The notes below the pieces were generated by a model. The model ran no database searches, had not been told where the DNA came from, and saw nothing but the letters and a program-made list of their open reading frames with translations. 64,000 nt of DNA from Zavarzinia compransoris. Lineage in GTDB: Bacteria; Pseudomonadota; Alphaproteobacteria; Zavarziniales; Zavarziniaceae. Where the stretch lies: positions 514,201 through 578,200 of the forward strand of contig NZ_QGLF01000005.1 in assembly GCF_003173055.1 (NCBI RefSeq), given 5' to 3'. Shown here piece by piece: positions 41,932-50,909 of this stretch; position 1 is the first letter of the stretch; each line of letters opens with the position of its first letter. The translations under genes were made by a program, and so were the position numbers.

Positions 41932-42738
41932 GTGGCCGGCAACAGCGATCAGGACCCGATCATCCGCCTGCGCGGCATCCGCAACGCCTTCGGCAAGCAG
42001 GTCATTCACAACAACCTGGACCTCGACGTCCGCCGGGGCGAGATCATCGCCCTGGTCGGCGGCTCGGGCACCGGGAAATCGGTGCTGCTGCGCACGATCG
42101 TCGGCCTGAACCGGCCCGCCGCCGGCTCGATCGAGGTCTTCGGCCAGGATATCCTGCATCTGGCCCCCCAGGAGCGGCGCAAGGTCGAGCAACGCTGGGG
42201 CATCCTGTTCCAGAACGGCGCCCTGTTCTCGTCCCTGACCGTCGCCCAGAACATCCAGGTGCCGCTGAAGGAACACCTGGGGCTGAAGGGCCCGATGCTG
42301 GAGGAGATCGCCGCCCTCAAGATCGCCCTGGCCGGCCTGCCGCCGGAAGCGGGGGCGAAATACCCCGCCGAGCTTTCGGGCGGCATGCGCAAGCGCGCCG
42401 GGCTGGCCCGGGCCCTGGCCCTCGATCCCGAGATCGTCTTCCTCGACGAGCCGACGGCGGGACTCGATCCCATCGGCGCCGCCGATTTCGACCAATTGAT
42501 CGCCGATCTCCGCGATACCGTCGGCTTTACCGTCTTCCTGGTGACCCACGACCTCGACACGCTGGCCACGGTCTGCGACCGTATCGCCGTGCTGGGCGAG
42601 AAACGTGTTATGGTCGTCGGCACCATGGCGGAAATGCTGGAACAGACGAACCCTTGGATCGTCGACTATTTCCACGGGCCGCGCGGCCGCGCGGCCATGG
42701 CGGCCAAGGCGCGCAACGACGCCCGCGGCGCCCCGTGA
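41932..42738 (+). CDS. mlaF: MlaF-type ABC transporter ATPase
   Basis: A 268-residue ABC ATPase. Walker A is GGSGTGKS near residue 44, the signature LSGGMRKR, and Walker B EIVFLDEPTAGLDP. The GTG start at 41932 is one base after the permease stop. It powers phospholipid movement between the membranes with MlaE and MlaD. Confidence 0.94.
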   Translation: MAGNSDQDPIIRLRGIRNAFGKQVIHNNLDLDVRRGEIIALVGGSGTGKSVLLRTIVGLNRPAAGSIEVFGQDILHLAPQERRKVEQRWGILFQNGALFSSLTVAQNIQVPLKEHLGLKGPMLEEIAALKIALAGLPPEAGAKYPAELSGGMRKRAGLARALALDPEIVFLDEPTAGLDPIGAADFDQLIADLRDTVGFTVFLVTHDLDTLATVCDRIAVLGEKRVMVVGTMAEMLEQTNPWIVDYFHGPRGRAAMAAKARNDARGAP

Positions 42739-42769
42739 AGGAAAGCCGAGTTAAGGAAAGCCTCAAGTC

Positions 42770-43669
42770 ATGGAAACCCGCGCCAATTACCTGTTCATCG
42801 GCACGCTGACCCTGGGTCTCCTGATCGGCGGCTTCATCTTCGCCCTGTGGCTGGCGGGGGCCGGCCGGGCGCCCGCCTTCGATCGCTATGTGATCTATTT
42901 CTCCGGCGCCATCGACGGCCTGGGCGAGGGCTCGGATGTCCGCTACAATGGCATCAAGGTCGGCTCGGTCGGCCGTATCACCCTCGACCGCGACGATCCC
43001 AGCCGGGTGAAGGTGGAGATCGAGGTCGCCCGCGGTACCCCCGTCCGCCAGGACACGGTGGCCAAGCTCGAATCCCAGGGCATCACCGGCGTCGCCTATG
43101 TCCAGATGACCGCCGGCACCGGGCAGAGCGCGCTGCTCGAACCCGATCCCGACGACCCGCCCCCGGTGATCCCCAGCCGCGCCGGCGGCCTCGCCCAGGT
43201 GATCGCCACCCTGCCGGAAGTGCTGCGCAACAGTGCTGAAATCCTCGATCAGGCGAAGAAATTCGTCGGCCCCGAAAATCAGGAATCGGTCGCCCGCACG
43301 CTCGCCAACATCGAACAGGTGACCGGCGCCATCGCCTCGAAGTCGGAAGAGATCAAGCAGATCATCGACAATGTGAATGTCGTCTCGAACTCGATCGCCG
43401 ATGCGGCGCGGGCGATTTCCGGCATCACGGCGGACGCGCGGAAGGCCATGGCCTCGATCGAGCAATTCGCCGGTGCGCTGCGCGATCTCGTCACCACCAA
43501 CCGCCGTTCGATCGACGAATTCGCCGCCGAGGGCCTGACCCAGTTCGCCAAGTTCATCACCGAGGCCCGCCGTCTCGTCGGCACCCTGGAACGGGTGGCG
43601 GAACGGCTGGAAAGCGATCCCTCCCGCTTCCTTCTTGGTACCCAGCGTCCGGAGTATGCGCCCCGATGA
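42770..43669 (+). CDS. mlaD: MlaD/MCE-domain substrate-binding protein
   Basis: A 299-residue protein with one N-terminal membrane anchor (YLFIGTLTLGLLIGGFIFAL) and an MCE domain at about residues 38-115 (SGAIDGLGEGSDVRYNGIKV, then LESQGITGVAYVQM). A long coiled-coil C-terminal region follows (residues about 150-270). It should form the periplasmic hexamer ring. It overlaps the next gene by four bases. Confidence 0.93.
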   Translation: METRANYLFIGTLTLGLLIGGFIFALWLAGAGRAPAFDRYVIYFSGAIDGLGEGSDVRYNGIKVGSVGRITLDRDDPSRVKVEIEVARGTPVRQDTVAKLESQGITGVAYVQMTAGTGQSALLEPDPDDPPPVIPSRAGGLAQVIATLPEVLRNSAEILDQAKKFVGPENQESVARTLANIEQVTGAIASKSEEIKQIIDNVNVVSNSIADAARAISGITADARKAMASIEQFAGALRDLVTTNRRSIDEFAAEGLTQFAKFITEARRLVGTLERVAERLESDPSRFLLGTQRPEYAPR

Positions 43670-44328
43670 CCGAGCATCCCGTTTCCGCCGCCCGCCGCCG
43701 CTTCCTGCTCGGCTCGGCCCTCGGCGCCTCGACGCTGGCGCTCGGCGGCTGCGGCAGCCTGTTCAAGGCGGCGACCACCACGCCCAGCCTCTATACCCTG
43801 ACCGCCGCGGAGCAGATCGCCGCCGGCCCGACCGTGCCCTGGCAATTGGTGGTGGAGGAGCCGATGGCCTCCCGCGCCATCGATACCGACTATATCGCCC
43901 TGATGCCCTCCACCACCGAGGTCAAATATTTCGACAATGCCCGCTGGGCCGAACGCGCGCCGCGCATGGTCCAGACGCTCCTGGTCGAATCCTTCGAGAA
44001 TTCGAAGCGTATCGTCGCGGTCGGGCGCCAAGCGGTGGGCTTGCGGGCGGATTTCCAGCTCGTCTCGGAATTGCGGGAATTCCAGGCGGAATACCGCAAC
44101 GGCCTGAAATCGCCGCCGGTGATCCGCATCCGCCTCAGCGCCAAGATGATCCTGCAGCCGCAGCAGGTGATCGTCGCCTCCGAGGCGTTCGACGTCCAGA
44201 AGCAGCTGGCGACCAACGACATGGCGGCGATCATCGCCGGCTTCGACGAAGTCCTGGGCCAGACCATGGGCGCCCTGGTCGAATGGGCGCTGAACCAGCG
44301 CAACCTGAACGCCGGCAAGCTGCTCTGA
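43666..44328 (+). CDS. ABC-type transport auxiliary lipoprotein (PqiC/DUF330-like)
   Basis: A 220-residue lipoprotein. The signal contains RRRFLLGSALGASTLALGGC, where the final Cys is the lipidation site. The mature part has PSLYTLTA and EVKYFDNARWAERAPRM, typical of this family, which supports MCE systems in the periplasm. The ATGA overlap with mlaD shows coupling. Confidence 0.88.
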   Translation: MTEHPVSAARRRFLLGSALGASTLALGGCGSLFKAATTTPSLYTLTAAEQIAAGPTVPWQLVVEEPMASRAIDTDYIALMPSTTEVKYFDNARWAERAPRMVQTLLVESFENSKRIVAVGRQAVGLRADFQLVSELREFQAEYRNGLKSPPVIRIRLSAKMILQPQQVIVASEAFDVQKQLATNDMAAIIAGFDEVLGQTMGALVEWALNQRNLNAGKLL

Positions 44329-44410
44329 TTTTTCCGCCCGGCCTGTCGGCCGGGGCCGCCGCCGCCCGTCGTCCCCCCGAAGGCCATGACGGCCCGACGG
44401 GGAGACGGCA

Positions 44411-44770
44411 ATGCGCGTGATGGTGATCGTGAAGGCGACGGCGGACAGCGAGGCGGGGCTGATGCCCGCGCCCGACCTCGTCGCCGCCATGGGCCGCTTC
44501 AACGAGGATCTGGCCGCCGCCGGCCTCCTGCTGGCGGGCGAGGGGGTGCAGCCCTCGTCCAAGGGCGTGCGCATCGCCTTCGATGGGCCGGCGCGCAGCC
44601 TTGCCCAAGGGCCGTTCTTCCCGAGCGAGGACTTGCTGGCCGGCTTCTGGCTGTGGCAGGTCAAGGACCTGGACGAGGCCGTCGCCTGGGCCCGGCGCTG
44701 CCCGAACCCCATGCCGGGGCCGAGCGTGATCGAGATCCGCCCCCTCTACGAAGAGGCGGATTTCGCCTGA
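44411..44770 (+). CDS. YCII-related (DGPF) protein
   Basis: A 119-residue ferredoxin-like alpha/beta barrel protein of the YciI/DGPF group. It opens MRVMVIVKATADSEAG, has a GEGVQPSSKGVRIAFDGP segment, then GFWLWQVKDLDEAVAWARRC and ends with IEIRPLYEEADF. The function is not established; relatives occur beside ECF sigma factors, but none is seen here. Confidence 0.85.
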   Translation: MRVMVIVKATADSEAGLMPAPDLVAAMGRFNEDLAAAGLLLAGEGVQPSSKGVRIAFDGPARSLAQGPFFPSEDLLAGFWLWQVKDLDEAVAWARRCPNPMPGPSVIEIRPLYEEADFA

Positions 44771-45592
44771 TTAAGGGTGGCGGGCGGCCTCGCGGGCGAA
44801 GGCCCGGCTGCCCACGGCCATGTCCACGCCTTCGAGGCGGTCGGTATCGATTTCCGCCGATTCGATGCCGATGATCTGCCACCGGCCGTCGATCAGGGCC
44901 AGGTCCGGGCCGCCCGAATCGCCCTGCACGCTGCCGCAGTCGTGGCCGAAAGTATTGTCTTCCCAGGCCTCGACCACCTTGCAGCCGGTGCGGATGGTGA
45001 CGCGGTCGCCGTCCTCCTCGCCATAGCCGATCTGGACGAAACCCTGCGCGCCGCCGGTATAGGCTTTGAGCGCGCGGCGGTCGAGGGCGGCGATGGCGAC
45101 GGTGCCGGTGGCATCGGCGATATCCTTGTCCAGTTCGAGGATCGCCCAGTCCAGGCCGTCGATCTCGCTGGTCTCCTCGAAGCGCTTCAGGTTGAAGTCG
45201 GGGTTGACATAGGCTTCGACCACCTTGGCCCGGGCGACATTGCCGTCGTCGCCATGGCCGGCGAGGAAGCGCCGCGGCAGGCTGACATTGCCGTAATCGT
45301 TGAAGACGCAATGGGCCGCGGTCAGGACCGTGCGCCGCCCGATCACCGTGCCGGTGCAGAAACCGCTGTTCAACTCGACCAGCCCGATCGCCGACAGCGG
45401 CAGGGCCGGCAGGCCGTCCAGGCTGGCGGCGGGGCGGCCCCCGTCCTGGCGGTTGCGCGGATCGGCCTTGCCCGCCGGCGGGGCCGCCCCCCCTGGCCGC
45501 TTGGGCAGGGGGGTGGCATCGTCGGCCCCCGCCGGCAGGGCCTGGCCGCACAGCAGCAGGACGAGGCACAGGCGGGCGAAGGTCTTCAACAT
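44771..45592 (-). CDS. secreted trypsin-like serine protease (S1 family)
   Basis: A 273-residue protease. A signal peptide ends near ALPAGADD, and a Pro/Gly-rich linker follows. The catalytic residues are visible as TAAHCVF (His), DWAILELD (Asp) and GDSGGP (Ser). The start at 45592 gives a clean signal peptide; no strong ribosome-binding site was found. It is probably periplasmic or extracellular. It is convergent with the YCII gene with no gap. Confidence 0.88.
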   Translation of the reverse strand: MLKTFARLCLVLLLCGQALPAGADDATPLPKRPGGAAPPAGKADPRNRQDGGRPAASLDGLPALPLSAIGLVELNSGFCTGTVIGRRTVLTAAHCVFNDYGNVSLPRRFLAGHGDDGNVARAKVVEAYVNPDFNLKRFEETSEIDGLDWAILELDKDIADATGTVAIAALDRRALKAYTGGAQGFVQIGYGEEDGDRVTIRTGCKVVEAWEDNTFGHDCGSVQGDSGGPDLALIDGRWQIIGIESAEIDTDRLEGVDMAVGSRAFAREAARHP

Positions 45593-45743
45593 GATCGGGC
45601 AATCCGCAAGGGTCGGCGTTCGGGAACAAAGCACGGTATCGGGGGGCCGTCTATGACCCGGACCACCGGGAAATAGCGGCTTCATATTGCCATTCGGTGA
45701 AGAGCGGGCCCAATCTGGAGCACCGGCACAGGGAGACCCAGGC

Positions 45744-46196
45744 TTGAGCAGAGCATTCGTGCGCGAAGACGATACGGCAACGGCGGAGGCGGAGCGGCCC
45801 GCGGTGGCGCCCCACCGCATCACCCGCGCCGGCGACGAAGCCCTGGCCGCGCGGCGCCGCGCCCTCGACGGCGTCGAGGGGCAGGAGGCGGCGCATGAGC
45901 GCCAGCGCCTGGATGCGCTGCGCGCCGCGGCGGATGTGGTGCCGCCCCTGGCCGCGGTGCCGGCCCGCGTCTGCTTCGGCGCCAGGGTCAGCGTGGCCGA
46001 CGAGGACGACGCGCACCTGACCGTCGATATCGTCGGCGAGCACGAGGCCGATCCCGCGCTCGGCCGCGTCTCCTATCTCTCGCCGCTGGGCCGGGCCCTG
46101 GTCGGGGCCGGGGTCGGCGATGTCGTCGTCTGGCGCCGGCCGGCGGGCCCGCGCCGCCTTGAAGTGATCGCCATCGCCCTGCCGGAGCCGTCATGA
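45744..46196 (+). CDS. GreA/GreB-family transcription factor-like protein
   Basis: A 150-residue protein from TTG 45744, with GGGAGA upstream. A helical N-terminal part (RRALDGVEGQEAAHERQRLDA region) is followed by a C-terminal FKBP-like domain: VCFGARVSVADEDDAHLTVD and VSYLSPLGRALVGAGVGDVV. The order is that of GreA/B or Rnk relatives that enter the RNA polymerase secondary channel. The coiled-coil is shorter than in true GreA. It overlaps the NTF2-like gene by four bases. Confidence 0.72.
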   Translation: MSRAFVREDDTATAEAERPAVAPHRITRAGDEALAARRRALDGVEGQEAAHERQRLDALRAAADVVPPLAAVPARVCFGARVSVADEDDAHLTVDIVGEHEADPALGRVSYLSPLGRALVGAGVGDVVVWRRPAGPRRLEVIAIALPEPS

Positions 46197-46609
46197 GCAA
46201 ATCGGTCGAAGCCGCCGTTCTCGCGGCCAACCGGGCCTTCTACGCCGCCTTCCGCCGGCGCGACATCAGGGCCATGGCGGCGCTGTGGTCGATCAAGGGC
46301 CCCATCGCCTGCATTCACCCGGGCTGGCCGCCCCTGACCGACCGGGATCAGGTGATGGAGGCCTGGCGCCAGATCCTGGCCAATCCGGACAGTCCGGACG
46401 TGCAGGTCCGGGGCGACGAGGCCCTGCTGCTCAGCCCGACCGTCGCCATGGTCATCCTGGTCGAGGTCATCGCCGGCCACGGGCTGTCGGCGACCAATGT
46501 CCTGGTGCTCGAAGACGGGGAATGGCGCCTGTGCCACCACCAGGCCAGCCCCCTGGCCGCCCCGGCCGAGGACGGCGGCCCGGCGCCGGAACGGGGCCGC
46601 CTGCACTGA
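46193..46609 (+). CDS. NTF2/SnoaL-like protein
   Basis: A 138-residue cone-shaped fold protein. It opens AAVLAANRAFYAAFRRRDIRA, with MAALWS and ACIHPGW following, as in the SnoaL_3 group, and ends with a beta segment (LVLEDGEWRLCHHQASPL). The ligand is unknown. ATGA overlap with the Gre-like gene suggests they are made together. Confidence 0.8.
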   Translation: MSKSVEAAVLAANRAFYAAFRRRDIRAMAALWSIKGPIACIHPGWPPLTDRDQVMEAWRQILANPDSPDVQVRGDEALLLSPTVAMVILVEVIAGHGLSATNVLVLEDGEWRLCHHQASPLAAPAEDGGPAPERGRLH

Positions 46610-46624
46610 AGCCGCCGCGGGCGG

Positions 46625-48859
46625 TCAGAGCGGCGTGATCACCGTGCGATGGGGCCATTGCGCCCGCACGGTTTCGAGGTTCAGCGGCACCTGGATATCC
46701 GCCCCCCGGTTCCAGCCCGCCATCTGGTCGAAGGCATTCTCGCTGCCGAACCAGCCGTCCTGGCCGCCGAGCAGGCGGAACCAATTGGCATCCAAGTCGC
46801 CGAGGTCGGAGACATGGCGGACCGCGGCGCCGAAGGGCACGTCATGGGCCCGGTCGGCCAGCCCGTGGGCGGCCTTGGCCACCGTGTCGTTGCCGCCGGC
46901 GGCGGCCAGCGACGGCGCCCGGTAATGGCGCCCGATGCGCGGCAGCCGGCCCAGCACATGGCCGGGCCGCAGCCGGTGCACCTGGCCCCAGCGGGCATCG
47001 CGCGGCCATTTCGCGGCGACCTGGACCAGGGCCTTTTCGATCGCCGCGGCCAGGGCGGCGGCGGGCAGGGCGGCCAGATCCTCGAAGATCAGCCCGCGCG
47101 CCTGGCGCACCGCCTCATAGGCCGGCAGGACATGGGGGCGCAGCGCCGCGAAGGCGAGGCGGGCGACGGTGAATTCATAGGCGGTCGCCCCCGTCGATTC
47201 CCGGTCGTAGACCCCGTCCCAGGCGCGGATCAGGCCGGCGATCTTTTGCGCCGGCGCCGGCAGCGCCCGCGCGCCCAGGCCGGCGAGGAGGAAATCGCGG
47301 CCGCCCAAGGCCGGCTCGTGCAGGACATCCAGCTGCATGCGCAGCAGGTCCGCCGCCGACAGCCGGGGCCGTTCCGCCAGCAGGCGGTGCAGGCGCCGGG
47401 CCCGGTCGGGCGGGGTGAAGAACAGGCCGATGGCGACGGCGGCCGCCGGCGGCGGCTCGTTGGCGGAAACGACCACGCCTTCGGCCGGGTTCTCGCTATG
47501 GGGCAGGGCGGCGGCGGTCACCGTCGCCGCCATGTCCCAGGCCGCGGCCGGCGGCCGGACCAGGTCGTCGGGCTGGCGTTCGCGGTCCCGCGGCACGCGG
47601 ACGGCGCGCAGATGGCCGATCCGCCCGTCCGCCCCGGCGAAGGTGATGTTGAGGCCGGGCAGGCCGAAACCGTCGATCGCCGCCTTGAACCCTTCCCAGT
47701 CCCGGGCGCGGGCGGCGGCCATCATGGGGCCGATCTCGTCGCTGGGGGCATGGCCCATCCAGCGCAGCGCCAGCGGTTCCGGGTTCGCCATCATGCGGCC
47801 GTCGCTGACGACGGGGCCGAGCGCCGACCGGCGCAGCCGCACCGTCCGGGGCTTGCCGCCGCGGACGCGGATGGTCTCCTCCCGCGTGGTCAGGGCTTCG
47901 CCCGAGACGTCGAACAGGTCGCTGGTCTGGGCGTAGAGATTGGTGCCGCCCCAGGCGATCGACGGGTTGCGCCCGACCGGGAAGAAGGGGATGCCCGGCA
48001 TCATCAGGCCGACCACCCGGGTTTCCGGGCTGTGCGCGCCGGCCAGCAGCACCGGATTGGGCAGGCTCAGGTTCAGGTGCGGGTCGCTGGCGATCAGGGC
48101 GGCGCCGCTGGCGCTGCGCGGGCCGGCGACGGCGATGGAATTGCTGCCGTGCCGCCCCGGCCGGGCGATCAGCTGTTCCACCGCCCGGTCGGGCCGGGCG
48201 ATCAGGTCGGCGGGCGCCCCGGTCGCCAGCAGGCGGCGCCACAGGGCCTGCCACGCGGCCGGTGCCAGGGCGGCGCGGGCCCGCAGCAGCCGGCCCCAGG
48301 CCAGCCAGCTCGAATCCGCCGACAGCAGCCGGGCATGGACCAGGAAATCATGGAGGTTCCAGGCTTCGCGCCCGATGCCGAGCAGGGGAAATTCCGGCGG
48401 CAGCGCCGGCGCATGCATCAGGTGATGGTTGTAACCGGCCAGGAAACCGTCGATCCAATCCCTGGTCGCGGGCGCCAGCCCGTCGACGATCGCCGGCACC
48501 GCCCGCCCGAGGTCGAGAAGGCGCAGGCTCCGGTCGAGGTCCACGGCCAGCGGCCCGGCCATTTCCGCCACCCGGCCGGCGGCGACCCGGCGCATGGTCT
48601 CGACCTGCCCGAGGCGGAGATGGGCATGGACGAGGCCGAGGCCGACCGCGAGGTCGCGGTCGTTCTCCGCCGCGACGAAGGGGATCTGATGCGTGTCCCA
48701 ATGGATGGTGATCGGGGCGGCCAGGGGGGCGCCGGCGGTCAGGTTGGCGAGGCGGGCCCGAAGGTCGCGGGGCGGCGGCGGACGCGAGACGATGGCCCGC
48801 CCGGCCCATGCGGCGGCGAGACAGGCCCCCCAAAGTCGATCCGCGACGACCGCGACCAT
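46625..48859 (-). CDS. penicillin acylase family (Ntn-hydrolase)
   Basis: A 744-residue precursor of the acylase family, cleaved autocatalytically. The beta-subunit nucleophile is S239-N240 in GRHGSNSIAV. The alpha region has IHWDTHQIPFVAAENDRDLA, the usual opening, and later DPHLNLSLPNPV and WGGTNLYAQTSDL. The N-terminus is weakly hydrophobic, so export is uncertain. Relatives split N-acyl homoserine lactones or beta-lactams; the substrate here is not known. It follows the flavin reductase gene on the same strand. Confidence 0.88.
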   Translation of the reverse strand: MVAVVADRLWGACLAAAWAGRAIVSRPPPPRDLRARLANLTAGAPLAAPITIHWDTHQIPFVAAENDRDLAVGLGLVHAHLRLGQVETMRRVAAGRVAEMAGPLAVDLDRSLRLLDLGRAVPAIVDGLAPATRDWIDGFLAGYNHHLMHAPALPPEFPLLGIGREAWNLHDFLVHARLLSADSSWLAWGRLLRARAALAPAAWQALWRRLLATGAPADLIARPDRAVEQLIARPGRHGSNSIAVAGPRSASGAALIASDPHLNLSLPNPVLLAGAHSPETRVVGLMMPGIPFFPVGRNPSIAWGGTNLYAQTSDLFDVSGEALTTREETIRVRGGKPRTVRLRRSALGPVVSDGRMMANPEPLALRWMGHAPSDEIGPMMAAARARDWEGFKAAIDGFGLPGLNITFAGADGRIGHLRAVRVPRDRERQPDDLVRPPAAAWDMAATVTAAALPHSENPAEGVVVSANEPPPAAAVAIGLFFTPPDRARRLHRLLAERPRLSAADLLRMQLDVLHEPALGGRDFLLAGLGARALPAPAQKIAGLIRAWDGVYDRESTGATAYEFTVARLAFAALRPHVLPAYEAVRQARGLIFEDLAALPAAALAAAIEKALVQVAAKWPRDARWGQVHRLRPGHVLGRLPRIGRHYRAPSLAAAGGNDTVAKAAHGLADRAHDVPFGAAVRHVSDLGDLDANWFRLLGGQDGWFGSENAFDQMAGWNRGADIQVPLNLETVRAQWPHRTVITPL

Positions 48860-48882
48860 GACGCCCCCTCATAAGCAACCAA

Positions 48883-48899
48883 CCGGCCCTGCGGGCCGG
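48883..48899 (-). terminator. weak terminator-like hairpin after the flavin reductase gene
   Basis: CCGGCCC-TGC-GGGCCGG forms a 7-bp stem and is followed, on the minus strand, by TTGGTTGCTT. Confidence 0.4.
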
Positions 48900-48918
48900 C
48901 CCGGGTAGGGGGCGGCGT

Positions 48919-49422
48919 TCAGCTGGCCTTGATGTAGCGGCCATCCTGATAGATCAGGGGGGAGATGTCACCAAACAGTCGGACATCTTCCACCAGACCG
49001 ACGAAAATCGTGTGGGTGCCATAGAGCATGAGGGCATCCACCCTGCAGAACAAGTTGGCCTGGGCGTCGGTCAGATAGGGCACGCCATGGGCATTGCTGG
49101 CCCAGTCGCCGGTGCCGAAGCGCTCCGGGCCCTGGAGCCGGCCGCCGAAGGCGCCCGCGACCTCGGCATGGCTGTCCTTCAGCAGGTTGACGCAGAAGCG
49201 CGTGCCGGTGGCCAGCACGGGATGCAGGCTGGCGGTCTTGTTCACGCAGATGAGCAGGGCCGGCGGATCGGTGGTGACCGAGGTGACGGCGGTCGCGGTC
49301 ATGCCATGGCGTTCGCTGCCGTCGCCGGTCGAAATCACGGTCACGGTGGCGGCCAGCCGGCGCATCGCCCCCTTGAAGGCGGTGATGAGTTCCGGGGCGA
49401 CGGACGGGATGGGGTCGGCCAT
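48919..49422 (-). CDS. hsaB: flavin reductase (HsaB-like)
   Basis: A 167-residue FMN/FAD-binding split-barrel reductase that supplies reduced flavin to a partner monooxygenase. Family marks are MRRLAATVTVISTGDGSERH, GMTATAVTSVTTDPPALLIC and FCVNLLKDSHAEVAGAFGG. The start at 49422 has GAGGA upstream; a longer in-frame start at 49470 is unlikely. It is divergent from the HsaA-like gene, its most likely partner. The intergenic region holds the TAGTC motif. Confidence 0.8.
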   Translation of the reverse strand: MADPIPSVAPELITAFKGAMRRLAATVTVISTGDGSERHGMTATAVTSVTTDPPALLICVNKTASLHPVLATGTRFCVNLLKDSHAEVAGAFGGRLQGPERFGTGDWASNAHGVPYLTDAQANLFCRVDALMLYGTHTIFVGLVEDVRLFGDISPLIYQDGRYIKAS

Positions 49423-49567
49423 GACATCAATTCCTCTACTGGCGTGCCGGGACGGTGCCGCACCGGCCACCCGGCGACAATAGAGCCGATTTTGCCCGCC
49501 GAGGGCAAGGCCGCCATCGTCCGCTTGGAGGGGATCCGGACGGCGAAAGCCAAGGGTTTCAAGGGGC

Positions 49568-49585
49568 TAGTCCGGACAGACGATG
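49568..49585 (+). promoter_or_regulatory. TAGTC-type operator/promoter motif, copy 1 (hsaA/hsaB)
   Basis: TAGTCCGGACAGACGATG ends 77 bp before the hsaA-like ATG at 49663. It contains a near palindrome GTC-CGGACA-GAC. Copies 2 and 3 precede hsaC and the hydrolase gene. It could serve both divergent genes. Confidence 0.6.
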
Positions 49586-49662
49586 CCCCGCCCCGGGGCG
49601 CCTCCCATGATCCGGCTCAAAGAAGGCCGGGAAACCGGCGGGGACGAACAGCAGTCAAGGAA

Positions 49663-50865
49663 ATGGCCATGGACGGCAGCAGCGAAGTGAACGTCACCGT
49701 GCCCGATGCGGAAGAGATCCTGCGTCGGGCCCGCGCCCTCATTCCCGTCTTGAAGGAACGCGCCGCGGCCACGGCGGCAGCGCGCCGCCTGCCGGCCGAA
49801 ACCATCGCCGATTTCCAGGCCGCCGGCCTGTTCAAGGTCCTGCAGCCCAAGCGCTGGGGCGGCTATGAGATGCACCCCAACGTGTTCTACGACGTGCTGA
49901 TGACCCTGGGCGAAGGCGACATGTCGGCCGCCTGGTGCTATGGCGTGATCGGCTGCCACAATTGGCAGATGGCGCTGTTCGACGATCAGGCGGCGCAGGA
50001 GGTCTGGGGCAAGGACACTTCGGTCCTGATTTCCTCGACCTATATGATGACCGGCAAGGCGACGCCGGTCGAGGGCGGCTACCGCTTCTCGGGCCATTGG
50101 CGCTTCTCGTCGGGCTCGGACCATTGCGACTGGATCTTCCTCGGCGGCATGGTCGATCCCGAATCCGGCAATATGGACGCCCGCACCTTCCTCCTGCCGC
50201 GCCAGGATTACGAGATCGTCGATACCTGGCACGCCCACGGCCTGAAGGGCACCGGCAGCCACGACATCAAGGTGAACGACGTCTTCGTGCCCGAGCATCG
50301 CACGCACAAGATGGCGGACGCCCTGATGTGCATGAGCCCGGGCAATGCGGTCAACACCGCCGCCCTCTACCGCGTGCCCTTCGCCCAGCTCTTCATCCGC
50401 TCGGTGACGACCTCGGGCATCGGCGCCCTTCAGGCGATGGTCGACGCCTTCCTGAAATACGGCGCGAAGCGCGTCACCGTGACCGGCGCCAAGACCGCCG
50501 AGGATCCGGCGGCCCAGCTGGCCCTGGCCGAGGCGGTCTCGACCATCGACGAGGTCAGGCTGGTGCTTCGCCGCAACATGGACGTGATGCACGACCAGGC
50601 GGAACGCTTCGAGTTCACCTCGATCGAGGACCGCATGAAATACCGCTTCCAGGCCGCGGAAGCCCCGGAACGGCTGGTCAATGTCGCCCAGCGCCTGTTC
50701 AAGGCGGGCGGCGGCGCCGCCGTCTTCACCCAGGCCCTGCCGTTCAGCCGCATCCTGGCCGATCTCCAGACCGGCCGCGCCCATGCCGCCGCCCAGTTCG
50801 ATTCGATCGGGCGCAACTGGGGCGGCGTCATGCTGGGGCTTGGCAACACGGATTATTTCATCTGA
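49663..50865 (+). CDS. hsaA: flavin-dependent monooxygenase, HsaA-like (acyl-CoA dehydrogenase fold)
   Basis: A 400-residue group D flavin monooxygenase. It has RRLPAETIADFQAAGLFKVL near the N-terminus, the middle strand SGHWRFSSGSDHCDWIFLGG, and C-terminal helices with GIGALQAMVDAFLKYG. It should hydroxylate a phenol (3-HSA in the steroid pathway) to a catechol using flavin from the HsaB-like reductase. AAGGA lies upstream of ATG 49663. The next gene, a ferredoxin-type reductase, is 44 bp away. Confidence 0.84.
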   Translation: MAMDGSSEVNVTVPDAEEILRRARALIPVLKERAAATAAARRLPAETIADFQAAGLFKVLQPKRWGGYEMHPNVFYDVLMTLGEGDMSAAWCYGVIGCHNWQMALFDDQAAQEVWGKDTSVLISSTYMMTGKATPVEGGYRFSGHWRFSSGSDHCDWIFLGGMVDPESGNMDARTFLLPRQDYEIVDTWHAHGLKGTGSHDIKVNDVFVPEHRTHKMADALMCMSPGNAVNTAALYRVPFAQLFIRSVTTSGIGALQAMVDAFLKYGAKRVTVTGAKTAEDPAAQLALAEAVSTIDEVRLVLRRNMDVMHDQAERFEFTSIEDRMKYRFQAAEAPERLVNVAQRLFKAGGGAAVFTQALPFSRILADLQTGRAHAAAQFDSIGRNWGGVMLGLGNTDYFI

Positions 50866-50909
50866 TCCTGCACGGCCGTGCCAATAAACATCGAGGGCAG
50901 GAAGCGACC

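Noticed and set aside
44337..44354. Hairpin CCCGGCC/GGCCGGG after the Mla lipoprotein gene as a terminator
   Set aside because: A short stem in very GC-rich DNA with no T-tract; not strong enough to list as a feature.
46649..48874. A 741-codon + strand frame opposite the penicillin acylase gene
   Set aside because: Gly/Arg/Gln-rich nonsense composition, no motif; the minus-strand frame has the complete acylase signature.
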